Origin: Bacteroidales bacterium UBA3663
GTDB lineage: Bacteria > Bacteroidota > Bacteroidia > Bacteroidales > UBA3663
Assembly: GCA_002373755.1 (NCBI GenBank)
Contig: DFJU01000043.1
Location: forward strand, 1 to 14,961
Direction of reading: 5' to 3'
Length of the DNA stretch: 14,961 nt
In this document: positions 12,181 to 14,961 of the stretch, piece by piece
Numbering within the stretch: position 1 is the first letter of the stretch
Layout of the letters: each line of letters begins with the position of its first letter
Position numbers and translations under genes: made by a program
Notes under the pieces: generated by a model
Told to the model about the DNA's origin: nothing
What the model saw: the letters and a program-made list of their open reading frames with translations, nothing else
The model's database searches: none

Positions 12181-14790
12181 ATGGCACACTATGAAAACAT
12201 ACGCGAGGAATCGCTCAAACTGAAGGTCGCAGCCGACTGGTTCCAGCGGTTCGACTGCACCGACATCATCGGACGCATCGATTTCGCCGTGAAAATACAG
12301 CGCGAGGCCAATGCCATTGATTTCGACGACGAGTATCTGCTTTGGGCCGAGGCCAAGCAGCAGCCCACCGACATCTGCCGTATGCTGGCGCAGCTCATCG
12401 TCACCATCAAGGCCGATGCTTTCCAGTGTGTGCCGCCCCGTTTCGTCGGCTGTTTCGACAACGAGAAGATTGCCTTTGTCGAATATCATGACATCCTCTC
12501 CATCTACCAGATAAACGACTTCAACTGGACGCAGACGCCATCGGCCATCGACGAGAAGACCGTCCAGACCGTGCGCCAAACCATCAATTCCGACAAGGTC
12601 TTCGTCTTCGATTTTGAGGCCGATGCCAAGGAACTCAAGAACTTCATCCGCGCCAATTTCTCGCTCAAGGGAGGCCGGTTGCGGCAGATGCTCATCAACA
12701 AGAACAACTTCATCTTCGTCTATCAGCGGTGGCGCAGTCTGGTCATGCCCAAGATCGATGCCGACTGGGAACTGCTGAAAAAGGAATATGCCATCTACGA
12801 CCGCGACTTCTTCCTTGCCGAACTCAACATCGACGACAACGGGACGGTCGAAATTGCCGACGACAAGGTAGTGAACCACGACTTCTACATCACGTTCCAT
12901 TCGACCGACGCGAAACCATACGAGATGGTGCGCAAGGATGACCTCGGCATCGACATGTCCTACAGGTTCGGGTTCAAGGCCGATGGACTGCGGCAATACA
13001 CCGACTTCTGGAAGCGCTACAAGCGTCCGCCGCAGAACGAATATTGGAGCTACATCGTCGAGCGGCTTGACCTGCTCGTACCGCAGGACGTGCGCGAGAG
13101 AAAAGGTGCGTTCTTCACCCCGCAGATTTGGGTCGAGAAGTCGCAGCAATACATTGCCGATGTGTTGGGCGAGAACTGGCAGGACGAGTACGTCGTGTGG
13201 GACTGCTGTGCCGGGACGGGCAACCTCCTGAACGGTCTGACCAACAAATACAACATCTTTGCCTCGACGCTTGACCAGCAGGATGTCGATGTGATGCACG
13301 AACGCATCAAGAATGGTGCGAACCTACTGGACAGCCACGTCTTCCAGTTTGATTTCCTGAACGACGATTTCTCGAAATGCCCGCAAGCCTTGCAGGACAT
13401 CATCAACGACCACGAAAAACGCAAGAAACTCGTCATTTACATCAATCCGCCGTATGCGGAGGCTGCTAGTAAGGAGACGATAACTGGCACAGGGACCAAC
13501 AAAACAGATGTCGCGGTGTTGCATAAAATGTACTCAAAGTATTTGAATAAAATTGGAATCGCAGGAAGAGAACTTTTTGCTCAATTTTTTATTAGAGTCT
13601 ATTGTGAGATTCCAGATTGTATTTTAGCAGAATTTTCCAAAACTAAAATACTGCAAGCTCCAAATTTCGAGGAATTTAGAAATATTTTTCAAGCAAAATT
13701 AAAAAAATCTTTTTTAGTGCCTGCCGATACTTTTGATAATGTCAGAGGAAATTTCCCTATAGGTTTTTTTGTTTGGAATTGCGCTGAAAAAGAAATTTTT
13801 GTAAAAACGGAGACCGATATTTTTGACGAAAAAGGCACATTCGTTAAAACAAAAATTCTTAATTTAGAAACAGAGAAAAAGTCTATTAACGATTGGATTA
13901 TAACGACAAGAAATCGTGTCGGAGAATTCTCTATTGGGTTTATGTATGCAATTGGCGCAGATTTCCAGCATAACAATTACAACTATGTAATCAACGACAA
14001 GAATCAACTTCCGCACCCTCGTGGAACGGTTGTAACAACTAAAAATATAACAGAAATAGCAATTTATCTTGCCGTTCGTCATTGCATCGAAGCCACTTGG
14101 CTGAATGACCGCGACCAATTCCTTTATCCCAACGACGGTTGGAAGACGGACGCAGAATTTCAGACCGATTGTCTGGTTTATACGCTGTTTCATGGGCAGA
14201 ACCGCATTTCGGCGCGACAAGGAGGCGACGTTTCCAACGTCGCAGCAATTTCCGCAACAAACTCAGCAAAAAAGAATAGCGACGTTGAAAACGTCGCCTC
14301 CCATTGGATTCCCTTCACGGAAGATGAGGTCGGCGCGCAGGAGAAGTTCGCGAGCCACTTCATGAGCGACTTCCTGCGCGGCAAAATCCGCGTAGCTGGT
14401 GCATCGGCCACAAACACCCCGACGGAGGGCAATCTGTTCGCCGGAAATGACGATGTTGTAGAGACGTGCCATGGCGCGTCTACAGTGCAGCCGCAGCCAT
14501 TGGCCATAAAGTTCAGTCCCGAGGCGACTGCCGTGATGGATGCCGGGCGTGAGTTGTGGCGCTACTACCATGCCCAGCCTATAGCGCGCGAGCGGCCGAA
14601 TGCGTCGTTCTACGACATCCGCCTGCATTTCCAGGGCACGAAGACCATGGCGTCGGGCAAGCAGCAGATGAACCCCGACAGCACGGACGAGACCTACACC
14701 GCGCTCATCGGCCGTCTGCGCGACTGCCTCAAGGCATTGGCCAAGAAAATCGAGCCGAAAGTCTATGAATACGGATTCTTGAAAGGGTGA
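12181..14790 (+). CDS. Putative type IIG-like restriction/N6-adenine DNA methyltransferase fusion
   Basis: Large 869-aa protein. The methyltransferase core is clear: KGAFFTP at 309-314 (motif X region), DCCAGTGN at 341-348 (SAM motif I) and INPPYAEA at 421-428 (motif IV NPPY, amino-methyltransferase acting on adenine). The N-terminal third has no named match, but GRID (31-34) followed by LLWAEAK (53-59) has the D-x22-ExK spacing of a PD-(D/E)xK nuclease. A single-chain restriction-modification enzyme is therefore plausible; a solitary methyltransferase is the alternative. Residues about 430-635 are encoded by A+T-rich DNA unlike the rest. The C-terminal part carries palindromic repeats read through as linker (681-707 and 759-768). 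No separate specificity or endonuclease gene adjoins it, and tadA follows after 3 nt. It is probably an acquired defence gene. Confidence 0.7.
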   Translation: MAHYENIREESLKLKVAADWFQRFDCTDIIGRIDFAVKIQREANAIDFDDEYLLWAEAKQQPTDICRMLAQLIVTIKADAFQCVPPRFVGCFDNEKIAFVEYHDILSIYQINDFNWTQTPSAIDEKTVQTVRQTINSDKVFVFDFEADAKELKNFIRANFSLKGGRLRQMLINKNNFIFVYQRWRSLVMPKIDADWELLKKEYAIYDRDFFLAELNIDDNGTVEIADDKVVNHDFYITFHSTDAKPYEMVRKDDLGIDMSYRFGFKADGLRQYTDFWKRYKRPPQNEYWSYIVERLDLLVPQDVRERKGAFFTPQIWVEKSQQYIADVLGENWQDEYVVWDCCAGTGNLLNGLTNKYNIFASTLDQQDVDVMHERIKNGANLLDSHVFQFDFLNDDFSKCPQALQDIINDHEKRKKLVIYINPPYAEAASKETITGTGTNKTDVAVLHKMYSKYLNKIGIAGRELFAQFFIRVYCEIPDCILAEFSKTKILQAPNFEEFRNIFQAKLKKSFLVPADTFDNVRGNFPIGFFVWNCAEKEIFVKTETDIFDEKGTFVKTKILNLETEKKSINDWIITTRNRVGEFSIGFMYAIGADFQHNNYNYVINDKNQLPHPRGTVVTTKNITEIAIYLAVRHCIEATWLNDRDQFLYPNDGWKTDAEFQTDCLVYTLFHGQNRISARQGGDVSNVAAISATNSAKKNSDVENVASHWIPFTEDEVGAQEKFASHFMSDFLRGKIRVAGASATNTPTEGNLFAGNDDVVETCHGASTVQPQPLAIKFSPEATAVMDAGRELWRYYHAQPIARERPNASFYDIRLHFQGTKTMASGKQQMNPDSTDETYTALIGRLRDCLKALAKKIEPKVYEYGFLKG
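13470..14085 (+). other. A+T-rich mosaic segment inside the methyltransferase gene
   Basis: By hand count, 13561-13860 has 90 G/C in 300 bases (30%), against 66 in 120 (55%) at 13141-13260 and 39 in 60 (65%) at 14521-14580. The change begins just after the NPPY codons and reverts near the AVRHCIEATW codons. The segment has no GGCC at all, while the window's iterated word GGCCRATG is common on both sides. The frame is open throughout, so this is an in-frame exchange rather than an insertion that breaks the gene. Boundaries are approximate. Confidence 0.7.
14221..14301. repeat. Paired REP-like palindromes within the methyltransferase frame
   Basis: Arms of 23 nt at 14221-14243 and 14279-14301 are inverted repeats with one mismatch and a 35-nt spacer. 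Each arm contains its own palindrome, GCGACGTT-N3-AACGTCGC (14225-14243 and 14279-14297), so two copies of one unit face each other as in a BIME. The element is 81 nt, a multiple of three, and is translated as residues 681-707, rich in Ser, Asn and Ala. Confidence 0.8.
14457..14484. repeat. Second REP-like palindrome within the methyltransferase frame
   Basis: TGTAG at 14457-14461 pairs with CTACA at 14480-14484, and the core from GACG (14463) to CGTC (14480) folds on itself around GCCATGGC with one G-U; the right arm lacks two bases relative to a perfect palindrome. From memory it resembles GTAGAGACG...CGTCTCTAC palindromes that are dispersed in some Bacteroidota and cyanobacterial genomes. 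It encodes residues 759-768. Confidence 0.6.
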
Positions 14791-14793
14791 GCT

Positions 14794-14961
14794 ATGTCAA
14801 CCGACGAAAAATACATGCAAGAGGCGCTGAAGGAGGCGCGTGCGGCATTGGCCGAGGGGGAGATTCCCATCGGGGCGGTGGTCGTGTGCCGCGACAGGGT
14901 CATTGGCCGAGGTCATAACCTCACCGAGACGCTGCACGACGTGACTGCCCACGCCGAGATG
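14794..14961 (+). CDS. tadA: tRNA-specific adenosine deaminase TadA, N-terminal part (runs off the window)
   Basis: The first 56 codons of the zinc-dependent deaminase that converts A34 to inosine in the anticodon of tRNA-Arg(ACG). Visible: the helix YMQEALKEARAALAEGEIPIGAVVV (residues 7-31, with the typical EIPIGAVVV strand), the GRGHNLTETLHD substrate loop (38-49) and THE equivalent HAE motif at 53-55, whose His binds zinc and Glu is the proton shuttle. The PCxxC zinc motif would lie beyond the window. The ATG at 14794 is 3 nt after the methyltransferase stop, which suggests coupling or simple read-through from it. The coding DNA returns to the normal G+C and carries two GGCCRATG words. Confidence 0.92.
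   Translation, partial: MSTDEKYMQEALKEARAALAEGEIPIGAVVVCRDRVIGRGHNLTETLHDVTAHAEM

Larger units (their letters stand above)
362..14908. repeat. Dispersed iterated 8-mer GGCCRATG (both strands)
   Basis: 37 copies by eye. GGCCGATG or its complement starts at 362, 774, 1109, 1498, 1891, 2660, 2697, 3820, 4813, 6170, 7052, 8258, 10770, 11316, 11487, 11565, 11946, 12411, 12539, 12618, 12978, 14402 and 14706. GGCCAATG or its complement starts at 1709, 3707, 9679, 9967, 10766, 10916, 10920, 11520, 11787, 12306, 14498, 14735, 14846 and 14901. Copies occur inside genes in different codon phases and between genes (2660, 2697, 9967). Orientation is mixed, 17 against 20. None lies between 12986 and 14401. 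Confidence 0.85.

Noticed and set aside
12160..13299. Minus-strand frame opposite the 5' half of the methyltransferase
   Set aside because: Antisense to motif-bearing coding sequence; composition typical of a shadow frame.
14221..14301. CRISPR-like repeats in the methyltransferase
   Set aside because: Only two copies, in inverted orientation, inside an open frame; this is a BIME-like pair and not a CRISPR array.
12181..14790. BREX PglX or DISARM methyltransferase
   Set aside because: The NPPY-type core is shared, but none of the partner genes of these systems is present and the length is shorter than a typical PglX.

Overview
This window looks like chromosomal DNA from a member of the order Bacteroidales (phylum Bacteroidota) with fairly high G+C. 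Three things support that. The gene order DUF721 - recF - TPR protein - lumazine-synthase-like gene is typical of the order. A SusC-like/CarboxypepD_reg TonB-dependent receptor is present. Several genes have the Bacteroidota type of promoter (TTTG, about 20 nt, TAnnTTTG) rather than -35/-10 boxes. Genus cannot be fixed from the sequence alone.

Layout. 1-195: an intergenic inverted repeat with a plus-strand terminator inside. 196-4183, minus strand: a TonB-dependent receptor, a DUF721/DciA-like protein and recF; an 11-nt tandem repeat array lies between the receptor and the DUF721 gene. 4265-5806, plus strand: a promoter, a membrane-anchored TPR protein, a lumazine synthase homologue that has lost its catalytic His and other active-site residues, tRNA-Gly(CCC), and degenerate copies of that tRNA separated by two terminators. 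5835-8510, minus strand: ridA and htpG, with a strong terminator after htpG. 8511-9103: the htpG upstream region, then a complete promoter-to-terminator unit with no convincing ORF (candidate small RNA, about 8813-8999), then the trmB promoter. 9104-14961, plus strand: trmB, an Mrp-family ATPase, birA, a large putative restriction/adenine-methylation fusion protein, and the first 56 codons of tadA. G+C-rich inverted repeats sit on both sides of birA.

Most genes are housekeeping: recombination (recF), tRNA modification and decoding (trmB, tadA, tRNA-Gly), Fe-S assembly (Mrp), biotin transfer (birA), protein folding (htpG) and metabolite repair (ridA). The accessory element is the 869-aa methyltransferase, wedged between birA and tadA. 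It is mosaic. Its middle third (about 13470-14085) is about 30% G+C, against about 55-65% on either side, and its C-terminal part carries two kinds of REP-like palindrome inside the reading frame.

The most unusual signal is not a gene. The 8-mer GGCCRATG (either strand) occurs 37 times by hand count, roughly forty times the chance expectation. It occurs in more than one reading frame and also between genes, and it is absent from the A+T-rich insert in the methyltransferase. It behaves like a genome-wide highly iterated word, comparable in density to uptake sequences or HIP1.
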